Shown here piece after piece: positions 18,022 through 29,400 of a stretch of 64,000 bases of DNA. The stretch covers positions 5,318-69,317 of the forward strand of contig JBEGWF010000012.1 of the NCBI GenBank assembly GCA_041177965.1. The letters run 5' to 3'. Every line of letters starts with the position of its first letter. Within the stretch, counting starts at the first letter, position 1. The position numbers and the translations under genes were made by a program. The notes beneath the pieces were generated by a model. It saw only the letters and a program-made list of their open reading frames with translations, did not search any database and was not told the DNA's origin. Source of the DNA: SXXZ01 sp041177965. GTDB lineage: Bacteria > Verrucomicrobiota > Verrucomicrobiia > Limisphaerales > UBA9464.

Positions 18022-18456
18022 ATGCTGAACCGGCCTCCCATCCGATCCGGGCGGCACCAGGGATCGGTCCTGCTGGAGGTGGTTCTCGCGCTGGTGCTCT
18101 TCGTGGCCGCGGCGGCCATCGTGGGCACTGCGCTCCAGGCGGCGATCGACAGCGAGGAACGACTCCGGTTGGGCGTGCATGCCGACAACCTCGCGGCCAC
18201 GGTGGTCGCGGAACTGGAGGCGGGGCTCCGATCCCCCGCCGTGTCGGGTCCGGCCCCCTTCGAACCGCCGTTCACCAACTGGACCTGGCAGATCATCCCA
18301 CCGGCGGGCGATGCTCCGGGTTCGCCCCATGAGATCGTCGTCCGCCACCCGGACCCGGAGTTGGTGCGCCGACTCGCCCAGGTGATCGTGCCCCGTCCGG
18401 GCGCAGGGACCGTCCCGCAGGAGAATCCTTCCGAGGCATCCGTCGACGCACCATGA
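18022..18456 (+). CDS. gspI: GspI-type minor pseudopilin
   Basis: A 144-residue pseudopilin assigned to GspI from position and size. The prepilin site appears to be Gly14|Ser15 followed by VLLEVVLALVLFVAAAAIVG, with Glu at +5; Ser rather than Phe/Met at +1 is atypical. LRLGVHADNLAATVVAELEAG resembles the helix that follows in GspI. It starts 45 nt after gspH and overlaps gspJ by 4 bp (ATGA), so translation of the two is likely coupled. Confidence 0.78.
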   Translation: MLNRPPIRSGRHQGSVLLEVVLALVLFVAAAAIVGTALQAAIDSEERLRLGVHADNLAATVVAELEAGLRSPAVSGPAPFEPPFTNWTWQIIPPAGDAPGSPHEIVVRHPDPELVRRLAQVIVPRPGAGTVPQENPSEASVDAP

Positions 18457-19247
18457 AGGTCTCCGGTCCCAGTGCCTCCAGGACGAGGGGATTCACCCTC
18501 ATCGAGGTCGTCCTCGCCATCGTCATCGCCGTCGGGTTGCTGACGGGGGTGCTCGTGTTCTATCGGCAGGCGGCGGTGCTCCGTGAGGAGATCCTGCGAA
18601 AGGCCGACCACCTTTCGGCCGTGCGCCTCGTGATGGACAGGATCAGCACCGAACTGCGCACCGCGCCGCCGGGCACCGGAGGGGCGCCGGTCGTCTCGGG
18701 CGACTCCCGATCCCTCCGGATGCTGCACACGACCGTGCCCTCGAGGACCCCATGGCGCGGAGGAACGCTCGGGCGATCCGGATTCGGCGAGGCCGACTGG
18801 GTGGAGGTGTCGTATCGATGTTCGACCGACACCAACCAACCGGGACTCTTCCGCCAGGAGCGGATCCCCGCAGGCGGCGCCACGGTCGCCACCAACCTGC
18901 CCACCGATCTCGAAACGGCGGGTGGCGTGGGCACCAACACCTTCAACGCTCCGATCGGAATCCCCCTTTCCGAGGCCATCCGGCACCTCGGATTCCGCTA
19001 CTGGGATGGTTCCCGATGGCTGAACGCCTGGGACCGGGCCGAGCCGCCGACCGCCGTCGAGGTGTCGCTGGGGTTGGAGCCCCCCGACGAGGAGGAGGCC
19101 CTCGCCGACGACTCCGACACGGGCGCGCCGGAGGAGTACCCGTTCGAGGTGTTTCGCCGGGTGATCGCGCTCCCGACGGCTGCCACACCGTCCCCGACAC
19201 CGATCCCCGACACCGGGATGCCGAGCGAGGAGGCACCAGCGCCATGA
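18453..19247 (+). CDS. gspJ: GspJ-type minor pseudopilin
   Basis: A 264-residue pseudopilin with processing site Gly13|Phe14 TLIEVVLAIVIAVGLLTGVL, Glu at +5, and the following helix HLSAVRLVMDRISTELRTA typical of GspJ, which caps the pseudopilus together with GspI and GspK. The C-terminal ~60 residues are acidic and Pro-rich. It overlaps gspI by 4 bp at its start and gspK by 4 bp at its end. Confidence 0.82.
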   Translation: MKVSGPSASRTRGFTLIEVVLAIVIAVGLLTGVLVFYRQAAVLREEILRKADHLSAVRLVMDRISTELRTAPPGTGGAPVVSGDSRSLRMLHTTVPSRTPWRGGTLGRSGFGEADWVEVSYRCSTDTNQPGLFRQERIPAGGATVATNLPTDLETAGGVGTNTFNAPIGIPLSEAIRHLGFRYWDGSRWLNAWDRAEPPTAVEVSLGLEPPDEEEALADDSDTGAPEEYPFEVFRRVIALPTAATPSPTPIPDTGMPSEEAPAP

Positions 19248-20683
19248 GGGTCGGCAGGCGAACCTCCGCCGCACACTCCCGGGGCTTCGTCCTCGTGGGG
19301 GTGCTCATCGTGGTCATGCTCCTGTCGATGATCGCCCTGAGCCTGATGTTCCGCATGCGCTCGGAGGAGACCGCCGCGGCCACCGGTTCCACCTCGGAAC
19401 AGGGGTGGGCCGCGGCGATGAGCGGGGTCCGGGAGGCGATGCGGATGGCCGCCGACTTCAAGCCCGGGGACACGACCTGGATGGACGCCCCGGAGCGCTT
19501 CAAGGACCGGGTGCTGCACGACGACGGCACCGATGAGTGGCGGTGGACCCTCTACTCCGGGAACCCGGAGGGAGGCATCCGGTTCGGTCTCTCCGACGAG
19601 GCCTCGCGACTCAACCTGAATGCCGCGACCACCTCGATGGTGAGCCGCCTGCCCGGGATGAAGCCCTCCCTCACCGACGCGCTCCTCGACTTCATCGACG
19701 CCGACGACATGCCCCGACCGGAGGGTGCCGAACAGGAATACTACGATGCGCTGCCCCAGCCGTATCGGATCCACAACGGTCCGCTGGGCACCGTCGAGCA
19801 ACTCCTCCTGGTGCGAGGATTCACGCCGGCGGTGGTGCTGGGCGAGGACGCCAACCGCAATTTCACCCTCGATTCCAACGAAGACGACGGCGACGAACGG
19901 GAACCGCCGGACGATGCCGATGGGCGCCTGCAGCCGGGACTGCTGCCGCTCGTGACCGTCCATTCGATGGAACCGAACACCGACCGGGACGGCAGACCGC
20001 GCTTCAACCTCAACACCCCGGGCGCGGCGCTCACCGACACCAACGGGCTGCCGGAGGCCTTCGTGGCGTTCGTCTCGGCGCTCGGGGCTTCCCAGAGCGT
20101 GGTGCTCGACCCGGCGGAACTCCTCGACGCCACGTTGACCTTGAAGGGCCGCGACGGAACGGAACGGGCGGTGCCCTCGGGCATCGGGAAGGACTCTCTG
20201 GCGATGGTCCTCGACCGCTTCACCGGGATGGCTCAGGCCGACCTGGTGGGGCGCATCAACGTGAACACCGCCCCGGCCGTCGTCCTCCAGCTGGTGCCCG
20301 GGATCGACAACGCCCTCGCCGAGAGCATCCTTTCGGCGCGCCGCAACCTGCCCCCCGAGCGGCGCGCCTCCGTCGCCTGGATCCATGTCGAGAACCTCGT
20401 GGAGGCCGAGAAGTTCCGCGAGGTCGCGCCGTTCCTGACCACACGCAGCCTGCAGTTCCGTTTCCACGTGGTCGGATACGGGGCCCGTTCCGGGCGCTTC
20501 CGGGTGCTCGAGGCGGTCATCGATGCGTCCCGTCCGCCCGTGCGCCTGGTCTACCTCCGCGACCTGACCCGACTGGGCCTGCCCTTCCCGATCGCGCTCG
20601 AGGGCGAGGTCGGACAGCCTTCGGACCCCACGTCGGGGCCGGGCGGCCGCACTGGCGTTTCCGAGGGGCCGGACCGCCCCTGA
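19244..20683 (+). CDS. gspK: GspK-type minor pseudopilin
   Basis: GspK of 479 residues (typical is about 320-340). The prepilin-like start is Gly14|Phe15 VLVGVLIVVMLLSMIALSL, lacking Glu at +5, as is usual for GspK. It has the SAM-like helical region features SRLNLNAATTSMVSRLPG, LLDFIDADDMPRPEGAEQEYY and GTVEQLLLVRGF, and a second INVNTAPAVVLQLVPGID. An acidic loop (DSNEDDGDEREPPDDADG) may bind calcium. The ATG at 19244 overlaps the gspJ stop; the upstream open frame is antisense-like shadow. Followed by a 97-bp gap before gspL, the longest in the cluster. Confidence 0.87.
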   Translation: MRVGRRTSAAHSRGFVLVGVLIVVMLLSMIALSLMFRMRSEETAAATGSTSEQGWAAAMSGVREAMRMAADFKPGDTTWMDAPERFKDRVLHDDGTDEWRWTLYSGNPEGGIRFGLSDEASRLNLNAATTSMVSRLPGMKPSLTDALLDFIDADDMPRPEGAEQEYYDALPQPYRIHNGPLGTVEQLLLVRGFTPAVVLGEDANRNFTLDSNEDDGDEREPPDDADGRLQPGLLPLVTVHSMEPNTDRDGRPRFNLNTPGAALTDTNGLPEAFVAFVSALGASQSVVLDPAELLDATLTLKGRDGTERAVPSGIGKDSLAMVLDRFTGMAQADLVGRINVNTAPAVVLQLVPGIDNALAESILSARRNLPPERRASVAWIHVENLVEAEKFREVAPFLTTRSLQFRFHVVGYGARSGRFRVLEAVIDASRPPVRLVYLRDLTRLGLPFPIALEGEVGQPSDPTSGPGGRTGVSEGPDRP

Positions 20684-20780
20684 AAAACAGGTGAAATAAC
20701 CGGCCGATGCCCAGCGTCGGGTGTTGGCGACCCACCCGAGGCTGTGGCAGTCTCGCAGTGATTCCTGGGCTTGAACCAAC

Positions 20781-22454
20781 ATGGGTGTTTCCCTCACAGA
20801 ATGGACCGACCGGATCCGCTCCCGAATTCCGGGTGCGAAGGCCGGCGCACGCCCCGCCTCGCGGGGTCTGCCGACCGCCATGGCCCTCGAGATCGACGGC
20901 CCCGTGCTGCGTCTTGTCGAGGCTTCGCGCACGGGCAATGCCGGCCGGATCGACCAGGTGCTGGCGCTGCCCCTGGACCTGCCCGAGAACGCCGACCGCA
21001 CCGACGCCGCGGCGCTGGGGTCGGCGATCTCCAAGGCGCTGTCGAAGGCCCGGATCAAGCCGGGCCCCGCGGTCATGGGCATCGGCCGATCCCAGGTCAT
21101 CCTCCGCACCGTGGCGGTCCCCGACACGGGCCTGACGGGCACCATCGCGTCGCTGGTCCGTTTCCAGGTCGCGCGCGACCTGCCCTTCCGCCTCGAAGAG
21201 GCCGTCATCGACTTCCAGATCCTCCGGCGGCTGCCCGCCCGTGAGACTCCCGAGGCCGCGACGTCCGCCGGCCCGGGAGGACCGACTCCCGACTCGGTCG
21301 ACCGCGTCGAGGTGCTCGTGGCCATCACGCGACAGGAGTCGGTCGAGTTCCTTCGCCGGGTGGCCGAGGCCGCCGGTCTGTCCTTGTCGGCGGTAGGATG
21401 GATCTCCCAGGCCAACGCCCGATGCCTCCGGGCGGCCGACACGGGCCCGGGTACCGGATCGGGCCCCCGCGCACTGGTGGCGCTCAAGTCCGAGGAGGTC
21501 GGCATCGAGATCCTCGAGGGCGGAACGCTCCTCTTCAGCCGCGGGATGCCGATGCCCTCCGCCCGCGACACCGATGCCGAGACGTGGATCCGCACCGCGA
21601 CCATCGAGGTCGTGCGCACCTTGCACGCCTTCGGCGGCACCTCGGGCCGCACGGCTCCCGACTCCGCCTGGCTGCTGGGTGGCACCGGCCGGGAAGAATC
21701 CCTGTCGGCAACGCTCGAAACCCGTCTCGGGTTCTCCGTGCCCCGGGTCCCGCTGTCACGCTCCCTCGGACTCGATCGCTCCGAGGCCGAGGCGGTGGCC
21801 GCCGGGTTCTCGGGCATCGGTCTCGCCCTGGGGGCCACCGATACCGAGGGCCTCGATTTCGACTTCCTCAATCCCAAGCGCCCCACCCCGCCGCCCGACC
21901 TCCGAAAGATCCGCATGATCGCGGGGTTGGCCGCGGCCGTGGCCCTGCTCGTGGCGGTGCTCGGCGTCCGCAAGACGCTCATCGGACGGCGTGAGGCCAC
22001 CCTCGCGGCGCTGCAGGCCGAGTTGGCCGCCGGCGAGAAGAAGCGGCCGACCTACCGTCAGATGATCCAGCAGGCCGCGACGCTGAAGGCCTGGTCGGCC
22101 GAGGAGCGCGACTGGCTCGACCACTACGCGCACCTGAGCGCCATCCTTCCCCGGAGCGAGGAGATCTACCTGACATCGATCGCTTTTGGACCCAATCGGG
22201 CCATCCGCCTGGGGGTGCAGGCCCGCAACGGCGAGATCCTCGCCAAGGTCGACCGCCAGCTCCGCGCCGCCGGCTACGATGTCAAACCGCTGGCGGTGAC
22301 CCCGGGCGCGGATCGCAACGGCTACAACTTCCGCACCACGGTCGAGCTCACCGTGCCGCCCAAGCTCCAATTCGACCTGGCCAAGCTGACCCCGCCGCCC
22401 CGCCCCGCCGACGACGTTTCCCTGGATCCGCCGAAGAAGGGGGCAGCGCGATGA
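20781..22454 (+). CDS. gspL: GspL-like assembly platform protein (PilM-PilN fusion architecture)
   Basis: Inner-membrane platform protein. Residues ~30-350 form an actin-like PilM/GspL cytoplasmic domain (MALEIDGPVLRLVEAS at the first strand; VMGIGRSQVILRTVAVPDTGL; FQVARDLPFRLEEAVIDFQIL). One membrane helix lies at about 378-395, followed by a periplasmic PilN-like ferredoxin fold (LPRSEEIYLTSIAFGPN; GYNFRTTVELTVPPK). It is 557 residues against about 400 for ordinary GspL. It should link the cytoplasmic ATPase to the periplasmic parts. Its stop overlaps gspM by 4 bp. Confidence 0.82.
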   Translation: MGVSLTEWTDRIRSRIPGAKAGARPASRGLPTAMALEIDGPVLRLVEASRTGNAGRIDQVLALPLDLPENADRTDAAALGSAISKALSKARIKPGPAVMGIGRSQVILRTVAVPDTGLTGTIASLVRFQVARDLPFRLEEAVIDFQILRRLPARETPEAATSAGPGGPTPDSVDRVEVLVAITRQESVEFLRRVAEAAGLSLSAVGWISQANARCLRAADTGPGTGSGPRALVALKSEEVGIEILEGGTLLFSRGMPMPSARDTDAETWIRTATIEVVRTLHAFGGTSGRTAPDSAWLLGGTGREESLSATLETRLGFSVPRVPLSRSLGLDRSEAEAVAAGFSGIGLALGATDTEGLDFDFLNPKRPTPPPDLRKIRMIAGLAAAVALLVAVLGVRKTLIGRREATLAALQAELAAGEKKRPTYRQMIQQAATLKAWSAEERDWLDHYAHLSAILPRSEEIYLTSIAFGPNRAIRLGVQARNGEILAKVDRQLRAAGYDVKPLAVTPGADRNGYNFRTTVELTVPPKLQFDLAKLTPPPRPADDVSLDPPKKGAAR

Positions 22455-23452
22455 ACGACCGCGAAAAGCGCCTCCTCTCGATCATCGGCGGCATCGTGGG
22501 CCTGGTCCTGCTGTTCGTGGTCGGCCGTGGCATCTTCCTGAAGCCGCTCACCGAGATCGACCGACGCATCGCCGGGGTGCGCGAGAAGCTCGACCGTTTG
22601 GCCAAGGAACGTCGCGACTACTTTGCCGCGGAGGACGCGGTGAAGGCCGTCGCGACCCGGACCTTCTCCGACGACATCGACCAGGCCAGCGCCTCGTTCG
22701 GCGAGATGCTCACGCGGACCCTCATCAACAGCGGCCTGCGCGAGGCCGATTTCAGCCGCCTGCCCACCGGCACCCGCAAGATCCGCGGGGCGCTCGAGAC
22801 CGGTTGGACCGTGCGCGGCGATGGCCCGCTGGCCCAGGTCATCCACCTGATCTTCCTGTTGGACAGGGCGACACCGGTGCACCGCCTCGACGGGTTGACC
22901 CTCTCCCCCTCCGACGCCCCCGGGCGGGTCCGGGTCAGCTTCCGCTACCTGACGCTGGTGCCCAATCCGTGCCCCGAGGTCGAGCGGGTCGACCTGGAAT
23001 CGAAGCTCAACGCCGAGAGCCCCGAGCGGCGGGCATACGACCCGATGGTCGCCCGGGATCTCCTGCGCCCCTACATCCCGCGCCCCGCTCCGGCCCCGCC
23101 GGCCGGCCAACCCCCGGCTCCGCCCCGCCCCGCCCCGCCCGGCACGCCCGGGCCCGAGACGTACCGGCTGGTGTCGCTGTCCGAATGGGGAGGCGAATCC
23201 GAGATCCACGTGCGGGACCTCACCGCCCAGAAGACCCTCCGCTACAAGGTCGGCGACTCCATCGCCGGCGGCGTCATCGTGCTCGTCGATTACCGGCCCA
23301 TGCCGACCCCGGGACGCGAACACGTGCTGTCCGGCAGCCGCGTGATCCTCCGCATCGGCAACGAGTACTGGGCCATCGAACGCGGTGGCACCTTCGCCCA
23401 GCGCCACAAACTGAAGCCGGAGCAGCTCCCCCCGGGGCTCGCCCGATCCTGA
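22451..23452 (+). CDS. gspM: GspM/PilO-like protein with C-terminal PilP/GspC-like domain
   Basis: A 333-residue bitopic inner-membrane protein: a short cytoplasmic N-terminus, one helix (residues ~9-27), a coiled coil (IDRRIAGVREKLDRLAKERR), then a periplasmic PilO/GspM-like alpha-beta domain to about 195. A Pro-rich linker (about 213-234) leads to a small beta domain (EIHVRDLTAQKTLRYKVGDS, GGVIVLVDYRP) that resembles the PilP or GspC homology region which contacts the secretin N0 domain. No separate gspC is present, so this fusion may supply that contact. The assignment of the C-terminal domain is by eye. The secretin starts 19 nt later. Confidence 0.72.
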   Translation: MNDREKRLLSIIGGIVGLVLLFVVGRGIFLKPLTEIDRRIAGVREKLDRLAKERRDYFAAEDAVKAVATRTFSDDIDQASASFGEMLTRTLINSGLREADFSRLPTGTRKIRGALETGWTVRGDGPLAQVIHLIFLLDRATPVHRLDGLTLSPSDAPGRVRVSFRYLTLVPNPCPEVERVDLESKLNAESPERRAYDPMVARDLLRPYIPRPAPAPPAGQPPAPPRPAPPGTPGPETYRLVSLSEWGGESEIHVRDLTAQKTLRYKVGDSIAGGVIVLVDYRPMPTPGREHVLSGSRVILRIGNEYWAIERGGTFAQRHKLKPEQLPPGLARS

Positions 23453-23471
23453 AACCCCTTTCCGATTTCCC

Positions 23472-26400
23472 ATGAACATCCACCGGTCCCTCCGCGCGAC
23501 CCTCTTCCTCGGTCTGGCTCTCGGCCTGAGCGCCACCGACCCCTTCGCACGGGTCCGTGCGGCCGATCCCGTGCCGGCAGCGCCGGCTCCGGCGACGGCC
23601 GGCACCAACGCGCCCACGGCCGCAGCGGTCCCCGCTCCCGCAATTGCCCGCAACATCCGGTTCCAGTTCGAGGGGATCCCCTATGCCGACGTCATCGAGC
23701 GCTTCGCCCAGATGTCGGGCAAGCCGGTGGTCGGCGAGGTCAACATCCCGGGCACCATCACCTTCAACGACTCCAACGCCTACAATTACGCGGAGGCCTT
23801 CGACACGCTGAACGTGATCCTGTCCATGAAGGGGCAGATGATCGTCGAGGAGGGCAACTTCCTGCGCGTGCTGCCCTTCAAGGAGCTCCCCCAGACCCCC
23901 CTGCGCATCCTGCGCGGCGGCGACAAGGCCGACGGGGTCCGCCCGGGCGAGGTGGTCACGGTGGTGCTCGACCTCAAGAACCTCGACGCCAAGGAGATCT
24001 CCGAGTCGATCACCAACCTGCTCTCCTCGGCCGGATCGGTGGCACCCCTGTCCCGAGGACGTGGACTCATCCTCACCGACCGGTTGGTGAACATCCAGCG
24101 GGTCAAGGCGCTCATCGGCTCGGTGGACAACGAGACCGCGGCCCAGCGGCAGATGAAGACCTACACGCTGCTGCACGCCTCCGGCGCCGTGGTGGCCGAC
24201 CTCGTCAACCGCACCTTCGGCGTCACAACCGCGCCGAAGCGCACGCAGTACAATCCCAACAGCAAGCAGTTGGACGTGCTGCCGGCCGACCCGAACGACT
24301 ACGTCACGGCCGTCTACGACGACGCGTCCCGCACGCTGGTGCTGTTCGGCCCCCGAGAGCGGTTGGCCCTGGCCGACGAACTCATCACCCGCTTCGAGGA
24401 CGGTGGCAGCGGCGCCGGGGACGTGCGCATCTACACGCCAGAGGTGATCAAGGCCGAGGAGCTGGCCAACATGATCCGTCAGGCCATCCCCGGGGTCGCG
24501 GCCCCCAACGAGACGGGATCGGCCGCCGCGACCAAGGCTCGGGTCATCGCCGAGAAGAACACCAACCGTCTGATCGTCGCCGCCCCGCTCGCCGGGATGG
24601 CCGACCAGATCGAGGCCCTGGTCAACCGGCTCGACAAGCCGGTGCACGGCTCGGGCCGCACCGCGGCCAACGGCACCCCGGGCAAGGCCCAGGTCGTGCA
24701 GGTCACCCGCGTGTTCCGGACCCGCACCTCGGAGGTCAAGAACGTCGGCAAGATCCTGACCGAAGCCCTCACCAAGACGTTGCCCAACGGCCAGAAGGTC
24801 CCGACGGCGAGCGTCTCGGTGGAACCCGGGAGCCAGAGCATCGTGGTCACCGGCTCGCCCGGCGATGTCCAGACCGCCACCGACATCATCTCCCAACTGG
24901 AGACCGGATCCACCAACCCCAAGCCGCAGCAGACCCGGTTCATCGACCTCGGCAGCGTGGCCGAGGCCAAGCGCATCGTCCCGCTGGTCGAGCAGATCTA
25001 CCGCAGCGAGGTGGCCGACGGCAGCGCCGGCGGAGCCGCCCATGCCAAGATCATGGCCGAGCCCAACACCAGCCGCCTGATCGTCACCGCCTCCGAGGAG
25101 CACCTCACCCGGATCGAGGAGATCGTCCGCAACCTGCGTGCCGAGAAGTCCAAACCGCTGCAGCGCGCGCTGCACATCCTGGCGCTGCGCAACGCCCGGC
25201 TGGAGACCGCATTCCCGAGCATCAACAGCCTGATCAACGAACGCATGTCCGACCGGCGCTTCGAGGATCAGCCCAAGCCCTCGGTGGTGCCGGACAACGC
25301 GAACAACCGGCTGCTCGTGACCGCCACGGAGGAACAGAAGAAGGAGATCGAGGCGATCCTCGCCGTGGTCGACGTCGCCCCGGAGCGCCAGAAGCGCCAG
25401 ATGGCGGTCATCCCCGTCAACGGCAAGTCGCCGGCCGAACTCATCACCCTGGCCGGCCAGATGATGAGCCAGCTCGGCGAGCAACCCAGCAACCCGCAGC
25501 TCGAGCCCAAGCTCATCCCCGACGCCTCGGGCAAGCAGATCATCGTGCTGGCCACCGATTCCGACATCCAGCGCGTGCGGACCCTCATCCAGCAGCTCGA
25601 CGCCACCACGACCTCGGCCGTCAGCCGCCAGTTCCGCAACGTGGAACTGCACAACCGCAACGCCGCCGAGCTGACCCCGCTGGTCCAGCAGCTCTACCAG
25701 GAGCAGATCAAGGGCAACACCGAGCCTCCGGGCGGCCCCGCCACCCTGATGACCGACGCCAAGAACAACCGCATCATGGTCAGCGGCGCCGAGCGCGAGA
25801 TCACCCGCGTGGAGGCCATCATCCGTCAGTTGGATCCGGCGGGGCAGAAGAGCGCCAAGGAGGAGACCCGGATCATCCGCCTCAAGACGGCGGTCGCCTC
25901 GGAGATCTCCAGCCTGGTCGAGAAGAGCCTCGGCTCGCAGACCCAGTCCGTGAAGGTCCTGGTCGACACCCGGAGCAACAGCCTGGTCATCACCGGGGAA
26001 CCGGCGGCGGTGGAGGCCGCGTCCAAGATCATCCGCGAACTGGACATCCCCTCCGAGGTGCAGCCCCGGGAGATGAAGGTCATCGAACTCAAGCAGGCCG
26101 ATGCCGCAGCCCTGGCCACGCTGGCCACCACGCTGGCGACCGACCTGTTGAAGAGCCAACGTGGGGCCGAGTACACGCCGAAAGGCCGCATCATGCCCGA
26201 CCCGGCGGCCAACCGGGTGATCATTTCCGCTCCTCGCGAGGAGATCACCCTGATCAGCCAGGTGGTCGAGCGCCTCGACCAGGCCCCGGAGGCCGCCGGC
26301 GGTGCCCGCGTGTTCCGGCTCAACAACGCCGACGCGGCGCAGGTCGTCAGCGTGGTGTCCAACGCGATGGTGAAGTTCGACGCCCGCAACCAGCCCATCC

Positions 26401-29400
26401 GCCGGGCCTCGGTTTCCCTCGACCGTGAGTCCAACAGCATCGTGGTCTCCGGATCGCGTCAGGACCTGAAGGACGCCGAGGGGATCATCCAGCGCCTCGA
26501 CAACGAGGGGGTCGAGGGATCGGGCGGAACCGGCGGCGGATCCAAGAGCCGCAACCTGAAGATGGTGGAGGTGGTCGGCGAACCCGACACGCTGGCCCAG
26601 CTGGCCACCCGGGTGTTCCTGGCGCAGAACGCCGGGCGCTCGGTGACCAACCTCGTGAGCATCACGCCGGAGCCGAACGGTCGCCGACTGATCGTCCTCG
26701 CTCCCGATTCCCTCATGGCGCAGGTGGAGACGGTGATCTCGGCGCTCGACGCCCGTCCGGACCAATCGCAGCGCCAGTTGCACACCATCGAACCCCAGGG
26801 GAGCCGCGCGGCGGACCTCCTGCCGATGGTCAACAAGATCTACGCCGAGCAGAACCAGGGTCGCACCACCAAGCCGGCCACCCTCTACACCGATCCCACC
26901 GGCGACCGGCTGATGGTGTTCGGCACCGCCGATCAGGCGACGGCCGTCCGCCAGATCGTCACCACCCTGGCGACCGAGATGCCCGAGGCCCGTACGAACC
27001 GGGTCTTCGAGATCGGCAAACCGGCCGAAGCCCAGCGACTGCTGCCCATCGTCCAGCAACTCTACAAGGACCAGGCCTCCAGTCGCCCGTCCGACGGCCC
27101 GGCCGACACCCAGCTGCTCACCGAACCACGCTCGGGCCGCATCATCGCCTCGGGCCGCATCTCCCATCTCGACCGGATTTCGGAGATCATCGCCAACCTC
27201 AAGGCCACCGGCAGCGCGGGCCTCGGCCGCGAGACCCGCACCTTCGAGGTCGGTTCGGCCAGCGACGTGCAGCGGGTGCAACCGCTCCTGCAACAGCTCT
27301 ACACCGACCAGTGGAAGGAGCGATCCGACACCGATCCGGCCGATGCCCAGATCCTGGGCGATCCCCGCAGCGGGCGCATCATCGTCACCGGTCGCCCGGA
27401 CCACCTGCAGAAGATCGAATCCATCCTGCAGCAGCTGGGAACCGGTCCGGCCAAGCCCGGCGCCGACTCCCGCGAGGTCCGCATCATCGACCTGGCGACG
27501 GCCACCGCGTCCGAATTGGCCACCACGGTCCGGGGCCTCTACCTCGACCAGGCCAAGGCCCGCTTCGGCGGCACCGCGCCCGACACCACCATCAGCTCCG
27601 ACACCGGCAGCAACCGGTTGATCGTCGTGGGCGAGACCAATGAACTGGCCGTGATCGAGGACCTGGTGCGCAAGCTCGACAAGGTCGGGTCGCAGAGCGC
27701 CACCGCCCGGGTCTTCAAGATCAAATCCGCCGAGCCGGACAAGGTGGCCGAGGTGCTTTCCACCGCCCTGGTGCGCTATGACGCCTTCGGTCGGGCCCAG
27801 AAGCGGGCCACGGTCTCCGTCGATGCCAAGAGCCGGACCCTCATCGTGACCGGCGACCCGAAGGAGCTTCAGGCCGTGTCGACGATCATCGAGCAGCTCG
27901 ACACCTCCCTCGGAGCCCGCCCCGACCGCCGCATGAAGGTGGTGACCCTGCGCCAGGGCAAGGTCGGGGAGCTGTCGGCCCGTGTGCGGCAACTGTACAA
28001 CGACCAGTCCCGCAACCAGCCTGAACTGGCGTTGTCCGACCTGCTGATCCTCGACGACGCGACCAGCAACCAGCTGATCCTCGCCGGCAGCGAAGCCCAG
28101 CTCGCCCTGGTGGACGGCATCCTCGGAGAACTCCAGAAGAACACCGCCACCCGGGCGCCCCGGGAGACCCGGCCGATCACCGTCGGCCAACCCGACGAGG
28201 TGGTCCGGGTGCTTCCCCTGCTCCGCCAACTCTACACCGAGCGCTGGAAGACCCAGGACGCCGCAGATCCGGCCGATGCGGTGTTCACTCCCGACGCCCC
28301 CAACGGCAGGATCCTGGTCACCGCCCGGACCAATCACCTGGCCGAGATCGAATCGCTGCTGGGCGTGATCCAGGCCCCCACCGCCACGCCCGCGCCGCGC
28401 GAGACCCGGGTGCTGAACCTGGCGGAGCGACAGGCCTCGGAACTGGCCGAGACGGTGCGTTCGCTCTACGAGGAATCGCTCAAGGCCAAGCCGGTGTCCC
28501 CCTCCGAACAGGCCGTCATCCGCGCCGATACCGAGGGCAATCGGCTCATCGTCACCGGCCGCACCAACGACCTCGAACAGATCGCCGCCCTGGTCCTGAA
28601 CCTCGACACCGCCAACCAGCGTTCGGGCAACTCCCGCATCTTCCGGCTGACCAATGCCGAACCCGCCCAGGTGGCAGCGGCCCTGTCGAACACGCTGGCC
28701 AAGGTCGACCCCTCGGGCAGGATCACCCCGAGGGTCACCCTCGGCATCGACAACACCGCTCGAACCCTGGTCGTCTCGGGACAGGCCCGGGACCTCCAGG
28801 CCGCGGAGCAGATCGTCACCCAGCTCGACGCCACCACGCAGCGCGAGGCGCGGGACCTCCAGGTCCTGCCCATCCTGCAGGGTTCGGCGACCGAGGCCGT
28901 GGCACGACTCCGGCCGTTGGTGCTGGACCGCCTGAAGGCCTCCGGCAAGGCCGCCGATCTCGTCCTGATCCCGGACGATTCCCAGTCGCGGGTCCTGGTG
29001 ACCGCCAACGCGACGCAATGGCAGGCCGTCCAGGAGATCGCCTCACGTCTGTTGACCACCGGCACCAACGCCGCCCGCGGCGTGCGGACCGTCGCGCTGC
29101 GCCACGTGACCGCCGCGCCGGTGATCACCCTTCTGGGCCAGCTCTTCTCCCGGGAGATGGACGACGATGCCGCCCAACGCCTCGTGGTCACCCCGGCCCT
29201 CGACGAGCGTTCCCTGCTGGTCAACGCCCCGCCGGCCCTCTTCGACCGGGTGCAGTCGGTGATCCAATCCGTGGACGTGTCGGACCCCGGCGGTTCGTCG
29301 GTGCTCCAGACGGTGCTGCTGCGCAAGACGGTGGCCGAGACCGTCGCCGAATCGGTCAACAAGGCCATCGCCGGCAAGGGCACCGACGCCAAGCTGCGGC

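Noticed and set aside
23274..29018. 1914-codon open frame on the minus strand opposite the secretin
   Set aside because: Composition is that of a complement shadow (rich in Gly, Asp, Leu, Arg, Val, with repeats mirroring the secretin). No start context or homology; the plus-strand frame is clearly coding.
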